A DNA stretch of 64,000 nucleotides from an uncultured bacterium. Lineage in GTDB: Bacteria > Pseudomonadota > Alphaproteobacteria > Sphingomonadales > Sphingomonadaceae. The notes beneath the pieces are model-generated. The model was given only the letters and a program-made list of their open reading frames with translations, did not search any database and was not told the DNA's origin. The stretch covers positions 470,125 through 534,124 of the forward strand of contig CALOGB020000221.1 in the NCBI GenBank assembly GCA_942636505.2. The letters are read 5' to 3'. Positions 26,724-35,047 of this stretch are shown in pieces. Within the stretch, counting starts at the first letter, position 1. Every line of letters starts with the position of its first letter. A program made the translations under genes and the position numbers.

Positions 26724-27108
26724 GCAACTACTGGCGGTTACCGCGCTTCTCTCGCTCCCGCTCGCAGCCTGCGGGCGGGGGGCGTCCAGCGCGGAGGTCG
26801 AGGCCAAGCAGAAGGCCGAAACCGCGGGGGACAGCCGTATCGCGTGCGCGCAGGGTGAAGCCGCGTTCGCGTCGATCTGTACGGTCGAGCAGGCGCAAGG
26901 CGAGGATGGCCTGGTCCTGACCATTCGCCATCCAGACGGGGCCTTTCGCCGATTGCTGGTAACGCAGGACGGCCGTGGTGTGATCGCGGCCGACGGCGCC
27001 GAGGTGGCGAAGGTCACGATCAAGGGCACGGACGGCATCGAGGTCGCGCTGGGCGGCAACCGTTACCGCCTCCCGGCCACCGTCAAGGGCGCGATCAAGC
27101 CGTCATGA
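26704..27108 (+). CDS. Small putative lipoprotein
   Basis: The 134-residue protein has a lipoprotein signal ending LPLAAC, with the modified Cys at 23. A region with two further cysteines (RIACAQGEAAFASICTVEQ) and a small beta-rich domain (VLTIRHPDGAFRRLLVTQDG and VEVAL/RYRLP-type strands) follow. The start at 26704 overlaps the ilvD end by 20 bp, and its stop overlaps the nnr start by four (ATGA), so translational coupling is likely. I do not recognise the family. Probably anchored in the inner or outer membrane. Confidence 0.75.
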   Translation: MSTRISKQLLAVTALLSLPLAACGRGASSAEVEAKQKAETAGDSRIACAQGEAAFASICTVEQAQGEDGLVLTIRHPDGAFRRLLVTQDGRGVIAADGAEVAKVTIKGTDGIEVALGGNRYRLPATVKGAIKPS

Positions 27109-28589
27109 TCGGGATCGAAGGACAGCCGGTCCTCACCGCCGCCGAAATGCGCGCGGCGGAGGATGCGGTGATCGCCACCGGCGTTTCGGTGGACACGCTG
27201 ATGGAGCGCGCCGGTACTGCGATCGCTGAGGCAGTCCGCCGGCTCGCGGGTCCGAACGAAGTCCTGATCCTCTGCGGCCCCGGCAACAACGGCGGCGACG
27301 GCTACGTCGCAGCCCGCGTGCTCATGGAAATGGGCGTGGCCGTCCGCGTCGCGGCGCTGTCGGAACCCAAGACGGATGCGGCGAAGTCGGCGAGGGCAGG
27401 GTGGCTAGGCCCGGTCGACACGCTGGCGGGGGCAAAGCCCGCCCCGATCCTGGTCGACGCGCTGTTCGGCACGGGCCTCACGCGCCCGCTCGACGCCAGT
27501 ACAACATCGACCCCCAACCGTTCCCCCGCGGACGCGGGGGCCCAGCTAAATCCCGAGGGCTTACCTAGCGGCCTATCCTGGGCCCCCGCGTCCGCGGGGG
27601 AACGGTCTGTGGTCGAGTGTCTCCATTTCCTCGCAAACGCCGCGCAGCTCAGCATCGCTGTCGACCTGCCCAGTGGTCTTGCCACCGACACAGGCGAGGC
27701 GCTGAGCACGCCGCCCGTCTTCGACCTCACCCTCGCGCTCGGCGCGGTAAAACCAGCGCACCTCCTCCAACCCGCCGCGCGCTTTTGCGGCCAGATTCGT
27801 CTCCTCGACATCGGCGTCCTCACTGCCAGCCAAGCCGAAGTCCTCAAGGCCCCAAGCCTTCCAGCCCCCGGCCCGGACTCACACAAATATACGAGAGGCA
27901 TGGTCGCGATCATCGCCGGCACCATGTCTGGCGCCGCCGACCTCGCAGCGCTCGCCGCGATGCACGCCGGCGCTGGCTACGTAACCCTACTTGGAGACAG
28001 CCAAGGCCCCCCGCACGCGCTCGTCCGCTCGCCATTCTCCGATCACGCGCTGACCAACGACCGTATCGGTGCGCTCGTGATCGGTCCCGGCCTCGGCCGC
28101 GACGATACGGCCAAGGCCCGCCTCGACGCCGCGCTGACCTCGGGCCACCCGCTGATCATCGACGGCGACGCCCTCCGCCTGCTCGACCCCAACCGGATCA
28201 AGGCGCTCAAGGTCCCCGTCATCCTCACCCCGCACGCCGGCGAGTTCGACGCGCTCTTCGGCAAATCCGACGCCGACAAGATCACCCGAGCCCGCGATGC
28301 CGCCACCCGCGCCAACGCTGTCGTCGTCTTCAAAGGCGCCGACACCGTCATCGCCGCCCCCGACGGCCGCGTTCGCATCGCGCAAGGGGCCAGCGACTGG
28401 CTCTCCACCGCCGGCACCGGCGACGTCCTCGCCGGCACGATCGGCGCGATGCTCGCCGCCAAGCTCGATCCGATCGACGCAGCCTGCGCCGGAGTGTGGC
28501 TCCACGGTGACGCTGCCCACCGATTGGGCGCGGCTTTCATCGCCGACGACTTGGCGGAATCGCTCCGGTCCGCCAGAGCGGCCCCATGA
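27105..28589 (+). CDS. nnr: Bifunctional NAD(P)H-hydrate epimerase / dehydratase (with an in-frame repeat)
   Basis: The 494-residue fusion repairs damaged NADHX/NADPHX. The N-terminal YjeF epimerase domain (MRAAEDAVIATGVSVDTLME; GPGNNGGDGYVAARVL) is followed by the ADP-dependent dehydratase domain (IIAGTMSGAADLAALAAMHA; GPGLGRDD; TAGTGDVLAGTIGAML). About residues 138-167 are encoded by a perfect 88-bp palindromic repeat, giving PNRSPADAGAQ and SWAPASAGER where homologues have a short link between LFGTGLTRPLD and LSIAVDLPSG. The frame is open throughout. Whether the epimerase half still folds is uncertain. It is coupled at both ends by ATGA overlaps. Confidence 0.93.
   Translation: MIGIEGQPVLTAAEMRAAEDAVIATGVSVDTLMERAGTAIAEAVRRLAGPNEVLILCGPGNNGGDGYVAARVLMEMGVAVRVAALSEPKTDAAKSARAGWLGPVDTLAGAKPAPILVDALFGTGLTRPLDASTTSTPNRSPADAGAQLNPEGLPSGLSWAPASAGERSVVECLHFLANAAQLSIAVDLPSGLATDTGEALSTPPVFDLTLALGAVKPAHLLQPAARFCGQIRLLDIGVLTASQAEVLKAPSLPAPGPDSHKYTRGMVAIIAGTMSGAADLAALAAMHAGAGYVTLLGDSQGPPHALVRSPFSDHALTNDRIGALVIGPGLGRDDTAKARLDAALTSGHPLIIDGDALRLLDPNRIKALKVPVILTPHAGEFDALFGKSDADKITRARDAATRANAVVVFKGADTVIAAPDGRVRIAQGASDWLSTAGTGDVLAGTIGAMLAAKLDPIDAACAGVWLHGDAAHRLGAAFIADDLAESLRSARAAP
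27518..27605. repeat. Palindromic repeat (family C) inserted in frame in nnr
   Basis: The 28-bp arms at 27518-27545 and 27578-27605 are exact reverse complements. The arms start CCGTTCCCCCGCGG and end GGGGGCCCAG. The 32-bp spacer codes through without a stop. The arm perfection suggests recent arrival. Confidence 0.93.
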
Positions 28590-29794
28590 CCACTGACTCG
28601 ACCTCTGAAACGAATATCGACACGATCATCCGCGTCGCAGCCCGCGGCGACGGCATGACCGCCGACGGACGCCACGCCGCCTTCTCGGCCCCCGGCGACA
28701 CGCTCACGGCCGACGGCACCGTGATCCCCGGCCCGCACCACCAGATTCCCCCCTGCGTGCATTTCCCGACTTGCGGCGGCTGTCAGCTCCAGCATCTCGA
28801 CGACCAGGCCTATGCCGAGTTCGTCACCGACCGCATCGCCTCCGCGCTCGACGGCCAGGACCTGTTCGCGCCGATCCGCACGCCGCACATCTCCCCCGAA
28901 CGCAGCCGCCGCCGCGCGACGCTCCACGCCGAGGCCAAGGGCGGCAAGATCACGCTCGGCTTCACCGCGGAGAAGGCGCACACGATCGTCGACATCAAGG
29001 AATGCTGGATCCTCGATCCGCGCCTGTTCGCGCTCGTCCAGCCGCTCCGCCAGCTGCTCAAGCGCCTCAACTTCCGCCGCCGCGCCGACATTCACCTTAC
29101 GCTCGCCGACCAGGGCGCCGACATCCTGATCACCGGGTTCGCCCCCGAAGGCCTCGCCGCCGCCGAAGCGCTCACCAAATTCTGCGAAGACCACAAGATC
29201 GCCCGCGTAGCGTTCGACGACGGTCTCGGCCCCGAGACGCGCTGGGAGCCCGACGCGGTCACGATCACGCTCGGCGGCGTCCCCGTGCCGCTCCCGCCCG
29301 CGTCGTTCCTGCAAGCCACGCCGGATGGTGAGGCCGCGCTCACCGCTGCCGTCCTCGAAGCGATCGGCAAGCCCGCGACGGTCGCCGACCTCTTCGCCGG
29401 CCTCGGCACTTTCACGCTCGCGATCCCCGCCAAGGTCTATGCGGCCGAAGGCGCGCGCGACGCGCTCGGCTCGCTGAAAGCCGCCGCGCATCGCACCCAG
29501 CGGCCGGTCTATCCGGAGCACCGCGACCTCTACCGCCGGCCGCTGACGGTCGCCGAACTCGATCGTTTCGACGCGGTCGTGATCGATCCGCCCCGCTCCG
29601 GCGCGCGCGAACAGGCGACCGCGCTGGCCGAGTGTAAGACCCCGGTGATCGCCTATGTCTCCTGCAATCCGGCGAGTTTCGCGCGCGATGCGAAGGAGTT
29701 ATGCGATGCGGGTTGGCGGATCGACTGGGTCCAGCCGGTCGGCCAGTTCCGCTGGTCGACGCATGTCGAGCTAGCCGCGAAGTTCATCCGCTAA
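28586..29794 (+). CDS. Class I SAM-dependent RNA (uracil-5-)-methyltransferase, RlmD/TrmA family
   Basis: The 402-residue protein has the RumA-type iron-sulfur cysteines (CVHFPTCGGCQLQHL) preceded by a TRAM-like region. The methyltransferase fold has motif I in ATVADLFAGLGTFTLAIP, VVIDPPRSGAREQA, and the catalytic Cys in VAYVSCNPASFARD-type sequence (AYVSCNPASF). It probably makes m5U in 23S rRNA; the exact uridine cannot be read. The start overlaps the nnr stop by four bases. Confidence 0.93.
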   Translation: MTTDSTSETNIDTIIRVAARGDGMTADGRHAAFSAPGDTLTADGTVIPGPHHQIPPCVHFPTCGGCQLQHLDDQAYAEFVTDRIASALDGQDLFAPIRTPHISPERSRRRATLHAEAKGGKITLGFTAEKAHTIVDIKECWILDPRLFALVQPLRQLLKRLNFRRRADIHLTLADQGADILITGFAPEGLAAAEALTKFCEDHKIARVAFDDGLGPETRWEPDAVTITLGGVPVPLPPASFLQATPDGEAALTAAVLEAIGKPATVADLFAGLGTFTLAIPAKVYAAEGARDALGSLKAAAHRTQRPVYPEHRDLYRRPLTVAELDRFDAVVIDPPRSGAREQATALAECKTPVIAYVSCNPASFARDAKELCDAGWRIDWVQPVGQFRWSTHVELAAKFIR

Positions 29795-29800
29795 GCCCGT

Positions 29801-29853
29801 GTTCCCCCGCGAAGGCGGGGGCCCAGACTGGGTCCCCGCCTTCGCGGGGGAAC
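29801..29853. repeat. Palindromic repeat, family C
   Basis: A GTTCCCCCGCGAAGGCGGGG arm, GCCCAGACTGGGT core and CCCCGCCTTCGCGGGGGAAC arm lie between convergent genes, where the element could serve as a bidirectional terminator. Confidence 0.9.
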
Positions 29854-29857
29854 AAGC

Positions 29858-30598
29858 TTAAGGGTAGACGGCCGCAACGAAAAATAATCCGTCAGGCGGC
29901 GCATTGAGCCCCAGCATCGCCCGATCCTTCGCCTCGAGCGCCGCCGCGACATCGCCAACCGCCCAACGCCCCATACCCACCAGCGCCAGGCACCCGACCA
30001 TCGACCGCACCTGGTGATGCAAGAAAGACCGCGCCGCCGCATAGACGAACAGCCGCTCCCCCTCCCGCACCACCTCAAGCCGGTCGAGAGTCCGCACCGG
30101 GCTATCCGCTTGGCAATGCGCCGACCGAAACGTCGTAAAATCATGCCGCCCAACCAGCGCCCCCGCAGCCTCCGCCATCGCGTCTGCATCCAGCAATTGC
30201 GGCACCTGCCAGGCCAGCCCCGCCTCGAACGTCAACGGCGAGCGCCGGTTGACGATCCGGTACTCGTACGACCGCCCGACACACGAAAACCGTGCATGCC
30301 AATCGTCATCGACGATCTCGCACGCCAGCACCGACACCGGCGCCGGCTTCACCAGAGCATTCAGTCCCTCCATCAACCGAAACGCCGCGAACGGCTTCGC
30401 GATGTCGACATGCGCGCGCATCGCCATCCCGTGCACCCCCGCATCGGTCCGCCCCGCCGCCTGCACCGACGCGGTTTCGCCGGTCATCTTGAGCACGGCT
30501 GCCTCCAGCGCCGCCTGCACGCTCGGCCCGTGCTTCTGCCGCTGCCAGCCCATGAACGGCCGGCCGTCGAATTCCACCGTCAACGCGAACCGCGTCAA
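29858..30598 (-). CDS. truA: tRNA pseudouridine synthase A
   Basis: The 246-residue protein converts U38-U40 in tRNA anticodon arms to pseudouridine. The catalytic Asp sits in VQAAGRTDAGVHGMAMRAH; FALTVEFDGRPFMGWQRQ and SFLHHQVRSMVG are also diagnostic. No ATG fits. The likely start is TTG at 30598, whose TTGA overlaps the fmt stop by four bases, so translation should be coupled to fmt. Confidence 0.93.
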   Translation of the reverse strand: MTRFALTVEFDGRPFMGWQRQKHGPSVQAALEAAVLKMTGETASVQAAGRTDAGVHGMAMRAHVDIAKPFAAFRLMEGLNALVKPAPVSVLACEIVDDDWHARFSCVGRSYEYRIVNRRSPLTFEAGLAWQVPQLLDADAMAEAAGALVGRHDFTTFRSAHCQADSPVRTLDRLEVVREGERLFVYAAARSFLHHQVRSMVGCLALVGMGRWAVGDVAAALEAKDRAMLGLNAPPDGLFFVAAVYP

Positions 30599-31521
30599 AG
30601 CTGCGTCCCCGAGCGAATCGGAAACCCGCGCAGCATCTCCTCCGCCGAGGTCACGCCGCGCCCCGCCCGCTGCACCAGGGTCGCCCGGATCGCCCCGTCG
30701 CCGCACCCGATCGTCAACTCGGCGTTGACCGTCAGCCCCTCGCACCCAAGAAACGAGAACGGCAACACGTCCGCCGCGAGCACCTTCACCCGCTCGCCCG
30801 CATGCTCGAACCACGCCCCCGGCGCCGGGTTCATCGCCCGCACGAGCCGCTCGACCTCGACCGCCGACCGCTCGAAATCGATCCGCGCCTCGGCCTTCTC
30901 GATCTTGGCGGCATAGGTGACGCCCTCCTCGGGCTGCGGCCGGGCAGGGTAGGCGTCGAGATCAGCCAGCACCTCGACCATCAACCGAGCCCCCATCGCC
31001 GACAGCTCGGACGTCAGATCCCCCGCGGTCTTGCCGACAATCGGCGTCCGCCCCTCGAGCCGAACCGGCCCGGTATCCAGCCCCGCCTCCATCTGCATGA
31101 TCCCGACCCCCGTCTCTGCATCGCCCGCGAGGATGGCGCGCTGCACCGGCGCCGCCCCGCGCCACCGCGGCAGCAGCGACCCGTGCACATTGAGGCACCC
31201 GAACCGAGGCGCCTCCAGCACCGCGCGCGGCAGAATAAGACCATAGGCCGCAACGACCGCAACACCCGCGCCCAATGCCGCAAACGCTTCGCGAGCCTCA
31301 AGCCCCTCCGGCAAGGACGCCTTGAACGACACCGGCGTCCGCACCTCGATCCCCAGCGCCTCCGCCCGAACCTGTACCGGCGACGGCACCAGCTCGCGCC
31401 CACGCCGCCCGCCCGGCCTGGCAGGCTGGCAATACGCCGCCACCAATTCATGCCCCGCCGCGACGAGGGCCTCCAGCACCGGCACCGCGAAGTCCGGCGT
31501 TCCCATGAAGATGATCCGCAT
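30595..31521 (-). CDS. fmt: Methionyl-tRNA formyltransferase
   Basis: The 308-residue enzyme formylates initiator Met-tRNA. Motifs are IIFMGTPDFAVPVLEAL at the start, NVHGSLLPRWRGAAPVQRAI in the active site (HGSLLP), and a C-terminal tRNA-binding domain from about residue 205. The start at 31521 gives the conserved MRIIFMGTP; an in-frame ATG five codons upstream adds unconserved residues. It overlaps truA downstream and diverges from recR, with def further on. Confidence 0.96.
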   Translation of the reverse strand: MRIIFMGTPDFAVPVLEALVAAGHELVAAYCQPARPGGRRGRELVPSPVQVRAEALGIEVRTPVSFKASLPEGLEAREAFAALGAGVAVVAAYGLILPRAVLEAPRFGCLNVHGSLLPRWRGAAPVQRAILAGDAETGVGIMQMEAGLDTGPVRLEGRTPIVGKTAGDLTSELSAMGARLMVEVLADLDAYPARPQPEEGVTYAAKIEKAEARIDFERSAVEVERLVRAMNPAPGAWFEHAGERVKVLAADVLPFSFLGCEGLTVNAELTIGCGDGAIRATLVQRAGRGVTSAEEMLRGFPIRSGTQL

Positions 31522-31573
31522 GGCCCTCTCGAACACGCTGGCGGGGAGCCGCGCAACCCCCTATCTGTTCCCT

Positions 31574-32170
31574 ATGGCATCCCCCGAGATCGAGGCGCTG
31601 ACGCAGGCGCTGGCCCGGCTCCCCGGCCTCGGCCCCCGGTCCGCACGTCGCGCCGTGCTGCATCTACTCAAGAAGCGCGACGCGGCGCTGGGCCCGTTGC
31701 GCGAGGCGCTGACCGCGGTCGACGAGCGGCTGGAGAACTGCTCGACCTGCGGCAACGTCGACACCACCAACCCGTGTGCGATCTGTGCCGACCCGCGCCG
31801 CGACCAGCGTTCGCTGTGCGTCGTCGAGGAAGTCGCCGACCTCTGGGCGCTCGATCGCTCGCGGCTGTTCCCCGGCCGCTTCCACGTCCTCGGCGGCCGG
31901 CTGTCGGCACTCGAAGGCATTCGCCCCGAAGATCTCAGCATCGACAGCCTCGTCCGCCGCATCGAAGCCGGCGGCATCGACGAAGTCGTCCTCGCGATGA
32001 ACGCCACGCTCGAGGGCCAGACCACCGCGCACTACATCGCCGAGCGCATCGAACGCTTCCCCGTGCGGGTCACCCAACTCGCACACGGCCTGCCGGTGGG
32101 CGGCGAACTCGACTATCTCGACGAGGGCACGCTGGCGCAGGCACTAAGGGCCAGAAGGCCAATGGCTTGA
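31574..32170 (+). CDS. recR: Recombination protein RecR
   Basis: The 198-residue protein has the N-terminal helix-hairpin-helix (RLPGLGPRSARRAVLHLL), a four-cysteine zinc finger (CSTCGNVDTTNPCAICADPR), and a Toprim domain (LCVVEEVADLWALDRS; EVVLAMNATLEGQTTAHYI). RecR with RecF/RecO loads RecA at gaps. The start at 31574 gives the conventional MASPEIEAL. It diverges from fmt over 52 bp. Confidence 0.96.
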   Translation: MASPEIEALTQALARLPGLGPRSARRAVLHLLKKRDAALGPLREALTAVDERLENCSTCGNVDTTNPCAICADPRRDQRSLCVVEEVADLWALDRSRLFPGRFHVLGGRLSALEGIRPEDLSIDSLVRRIEAGGIDEVVLAMNATLEGQTTAHYIAERIERFPVRVTQLAHGLPVGGELDYLDEGTLAQALRARRPMA

Positions 32171-32218
32171 CGCCCATCGGCTTGACGTGATGCCCACGCG
32201 TACCTTAGCGGACGCGCT

Positions 32219-32743
32219 ATGACCGTCATGACCGTTCTCGAAGTCCCCGATCCCCGCCTGCGTCTCGTCGCCGAGCCGGTGGAGACGGTCGACGACTCCA
32301 CCCGCACGCTCGTCGCCGACATGATCGAGACGATGTACGACTTCAACGGCATCGGCCTCGCCGCGACCCAGGTCGGCGTCCAGTTGCGCGTCCTCGTCAT
32401 CGATCTCCAGGAGGAGAAGGACGAGGAGGACAAGCCGATCAAGAACCCCAAGGCGTACATCAACGCCGAGATCCTGTCGGTCAGCGACGAGGTCTCCACG
32501 TACAACGAGGGCTGCCTCTCGATTCCGGAGCAGTATGCCGAGGTGGCGCGGCCGGCGCGTTGCCGCGTGAAGTGGCTCGACGAGACCGGCGCTGCGCACG
32601 AGGAGGATTTCGACGGGCTGCTCTCGACCTGCATGCAGCATGAGATCGACCACCTCGACGGCGTACTGTTCATCGACCACATCAGCCGGCTCAAGCGCGA
32701 CATGGTGATGAAGAAGCTGGCGAAGCAGCGCAAGCTCGGGTGA
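32219..32743 (+). CDS. def: Peptide deformylase
   Basis: The 174-residue metalloenzyme removes the formyl group from nascent N-terminal methionine. All three motifs are intact: GIGLAATQVG, EGCLSIP and QHEIDHLDGVLF. A second in-frame ATG three codons in (MTVLEVPD) is also possible. It lies 48 bp after recR and close to fmt, completing the formylation/deformylation pair in one neighbourhood. Confidence 0.97.
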   Translation: MTVMTVLEVPDPRLRLVAEPVETVDDSTRTLVADMIETMYDFNGIGLAATQVGVQLRVLVIDLQEEKDEEDKPIKNPKAYINAEILSVSDEVSTYNEGCLSIPEQYAEVARPARCRVKWLDETGAAHEEDFDGLLSTCMQHEIDHLDGVLFIDHISRLKRDMVMKKLAKQRKLG

Positions 32744-32815
32744 GGGGCGGGGGCGTCGCTGCTCTCTGTGCTGAGAGGCGTCCCTGAGAGCGCGGCCTAT
32801 TTGCCCAACACGCAA

Positions 32816-32920
32816 CCACCCCGGCGAAGGCCGGGGCCCAATTGGGGGACATCGCCAACTGAGCGCAGTCCCTCGTTATTGAAACCTTTCCAATTGGACC
32901 CCGGCCTCCGCCGGGGTGGT
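32816..32920. repeat. Palindromic repeat, family D
   Basis: The left arm ACCACCCCGGCGAAGGCCGG, with GGCCCAATTGGGG, pairs with the right arm CCAATTGGACCCCGGCCTCC and GCCGGGGTGGT. It is one of two palindromes in the 464-bp region 32744-33207. Confidence 0.88.
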
Positions 32921-32965
32921 AGTATTTGAGAGGGTGCCGACTATCGGGAGTTGCCACCCGCCCCT

Positions 32966-33046
32966 AGTTCCCCCGCGAAGGCGGGGGCCCAGGACCACGA
33001 GCGCCACAGCCAGTAACCCTGGACTCCCGCCTCCGCGGGAGAACAA
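32966..33046. repeat. Palindromic repeat, family C-like
   Basis: The left arm AGTTCCCCCGCGAAGGCGGG, with GGCCCAGG, pairs with the right arm CCTGGACTCCCGCCTCCGCG and GGAGAAC. Confidence 0.8.
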
Positions 33047-33128
33047 CATATTCCGACTGTCCTACATGAACCGTTCGACGTATGTTCCACCCATGACGTC
33101 TCCATCTCCTTCCCAAACCCGCTCGCCG

Positions 33129-33215
33129 ATGCGTACATTCTCCCCTGAGAAATTGCTGCGCCAGCGTCTGCACTTTGTGCACTTCCAGCTAAATTCGCGC
33201 GTGCAAAATGGCTGA
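33129..33215 (+). CDS. 28-aa micro-ORF overlapping the rmuC start (possible leader peptide)
   Basis: A 28-codon frame starting ATGCGTACATTC contains LLRQRLHFVHF and ends in a TGA that overlaps the first codons of rmuC by eight bases. The same peptide core and a 31-bp identical DNA core (33156-33186) recur in the micro-ORFs upstream of the DUF418 gene at 62.7-63.1 kb. In-frame ATGs further upstream (33066, 33093) could lengthen it. Translation is unproven; it could equally be a DNA or RNA element with an accidental frame. Confidence 0.35.
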   Translation: MRTFSPEKLLRQRLHFVHFQLNSRVQNG

Positions 33216-34650
33216 GTTCGCCATAATCGCCGTCCTCGCGCTAGCCGCCGGCATCCTCCTCGGCTGGCTGCTAGCCTCCCGCCGAGCCGCCACCCTAGCC
33301 AGCGAACTCGCCGTCGCCCAAACCAAGGTCGCCGACGCCGACCTCGTCCGCACCGCCCGCGACGCGGTCGAGCGCGAACGCAACGCCGCGATGCAGGATC
33401 TCGCGACGCTCCGAGCACAGAACGCCGAGCGCGCTACCGACACCGATCGCATTCGCCTAGATTTGGAAGCTATCCGCAAGGACCGTGACGCGGCTCGCAC
33501 CGAGAATGCTACTCTGAAAGCTCAAGGCGAGGCATTCGAAGTGCGCCTGCGCGAGGCAAAGGACGTCATGGCCGCACAGTTCGGCGACGTCGCCAACAAG
33601 CTGCTGAGCGACGCGCAGAAGACGTTCCTCGAACGCGCAGACGCCCGCTTTCGCCAGTCCGAAGAATCCGCCGGCCTCAACCTGAAGTCGATGCTCCAAC
33701 CCGTCAGCGACCGCCTCCAACGCTACGAGGAAGGCGTCGCCAAGGTCGAGGCCGAGCGCCGCGACGCGTTCGGCGACCTCAAGGGCCAGATCGAACAGAT
33801 GCGCCTCGGCCAGGAAAAGGTCTCGACCGAAGCCGCCAAGCTCGTCAATTCCTTGCGCAATGCCCCCAAGTCACGCGGCCGCTGGGGTGAGCAGCAGCTG
33901 AAGAACGTCCTCGAAACCTGTGGGCTGAGCGAACACACCGACTTCCAAACCGAGGTCAGCGTGGCTGTCGGTGATGACGGCGCGAGATTGCGCCCCGACG
34001 CGATCATCCGCGTCCCCGGCGGGCGCGCGCTGGTGATCGACGCAAAGGTCTCGCTCAACGCGTATCAGGACGCATTCGGCGCGGTCGACGACGCCGAACG
34101 CCTGATCGGACTCGCCGCCCACGCAGCCTCGATGCGCGCGCACGTCAACGGGCTAGGCAATAAGGCTTATTGGAGCCAGTTCGCCGACACGCCCGACTAC
34201 GTCATCATGTTCGTCCCCGGCGAACATTTCCTCTCGGCCGCGCTCGAACACGATCCGACGCTCTGGGACTTCGCCTTCGAAAAGCGCGTGCTGCTGGCAA
34301 CGCCGACCAACCTGATCGCGATCGCCCGCACGGTCGCGGCGGTCTGGCGTCAAGAAAAGCTAGCCAACGAAGCGCGCAAGATCGGCGAACTCGGCAAGGA
34401 AATGCACGACCGCCTCGCGAAAGTAGCCGACGATCTGCGGAAGGTCGGCGTCGGCCTCAACAGCGCGGTGAAGAACTTCAACGGCTTCACCAACTCGTTC
34501 AACGGCCGCCTGATGGTAACCGGCCGCAAGTTCCGCGACCTGAACATCGAAACGGGCGCGCGGGATCTGGAGGACGTGTCCTCGGTCGACGCGTTAGCGC
34601 TAGGCGAGGGACCCGCGCTGATCGAAAAGCCGGAGAATGTCGAAAGCTGA
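33208..34650 (+). CDS. rmuC: DNA recombination protein RmuC
   Basis: The 480-residue protein has an N-terminal transmembrane anchor (IIAVLALAAGILLGWLL), a long coiled coil (about 25-150, ASELAVAQTKVADADLV onward), and the RmuC nuclease-like domain (NSLRNAPKSRGRWGEQQLKN; RALVIDAKVSLNAYQDAF; DYVIMFVPGEHFLSAALEHD). RmuC limits inversions at short inverted repeats in E. coli, which is notable in a genome so full of palindromes. The start at 33208 sits inside the end of the upstream micro-ORF. Confidence 0.95.
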   Translation: MAEFAIIAVLALAAGILLGWLLASRRAATLASELAVAQTKVADADLVRTARDAVERERNAAMQDLATLRAQNAERATDTDRIRLDLEAIRKDRDAARTENATLKAQGEAFEVRLREAKDVMAAQFGDVANKLLSDAQKTFLERADARFRQSEESAGLNLKSMLQPVSDRLQRYEEGVAKVEAERRDAFGDLKGQIEQMRLGQEKVSTEAAKLVNSLRNAPKSRGRWGEQQLKNVLETCGLSEHTDFQTEVSVAVGDDGARLRPDAIIRVPGGRALVIDAKVSLNAYQDAFGAVDDAERLIGLAAHAASMRAHVNGLGNKAYWSQFADTPDYVIMFVPGEHFLSAALEHDPTLWDFAFEKRVLLATPTNLIAIARTVAAVWRQEKLANEARKIGELGKEMHDRLAKVADDLRKVGVGLNSAVKNFNGFTNSFNGRLMVTGRKFRDLNIETGARDLEDVSSVDALALGEGPALIEKPENVES

Positions 34651-34660
34651 CCTTACACTA

Positions 34661-34768
34661 CCACCACCCCGGCGAAGGCCGGGGCCCAGTTGGGGGACAC
34701 CGATGATGGACGCTGCGATCCGTTACTCTAGCTTTCCCAACTGGGCCCCGGCCTCCGCCGGGGTGGTA
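34661..34768. repeat. Palindromic repeat, family D
   Basis: The left arm CCACCACCCCGGCGAAGGCC, with GGGGCCCAGTTGGGGG, pairs with the right arm CCCAACTGGGCCCCGGCCTC and CGCCGGGGTGG. It opens the 397-bp gap 34651-35047, whose remainder holds a doubtful 25-aa ORF and a terminator. Confidence 0.88.
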
Positions 34769-34882
34769 GGGAAGTAGCATTCTCCCGAACCGAAAACCGA
34801 TCGGTACAAAATCATTCACCTTCCGGCAACCTTTTCAGACCTTGCGCATTAACCGAATAACACCCCCAAGAGTGACCCGGTC

Positions 34883-34960
34883 ATGAAACACCTAGTCCCC
34901 ATCCTCTGCGCCCTCATCCCCTTCGCAGCAGTGATCGGCGCCTGCGTAACCTGCCCCTAA
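34883..34960 (+). CDS. Possible 25-aa hydrophobic peptide
   Basis: The frame encodes MKHLVPILCALIPFAAVIGA followed by CVTCP. It looks like an entericidin-sized signal or lipoprotein peptide, with Cys after IGA. There is no convincing ribosome site and no homologue I can name. The hairpin at 34983-35020 could end its transcript. Confidence 0.25.
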   Translation: MKHLVPILCALIPFAAVIGACVTCP

Positions 34961-34982
34961 CATTCGTCGCGCAGACACAAAA

Positions 34983-35020
34983 GAAAAGGCCCGCCCGGAT
35001 CACTCCGGGCGGGCCTTTCT
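34983..35020 (-). terminator. Intrinsic terminator of the rpsF-rpsR-rplI operon (bidirectional)
   Basis: A perfect 12-bp stem (AGGCCCGCCCGG with CCGGGCGGGCCT, loop ATCACT) is followed on the minus strand by TTTTCTTTTG. It lies 28 bp past the rplI stop. The plus-strand side has TTTCTATAT, so it may also work rightward. Confidence 0.9.
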
Positions 35021-35047
35021 ATATCAGCCAAGAAGAAAGCGAAGGGA

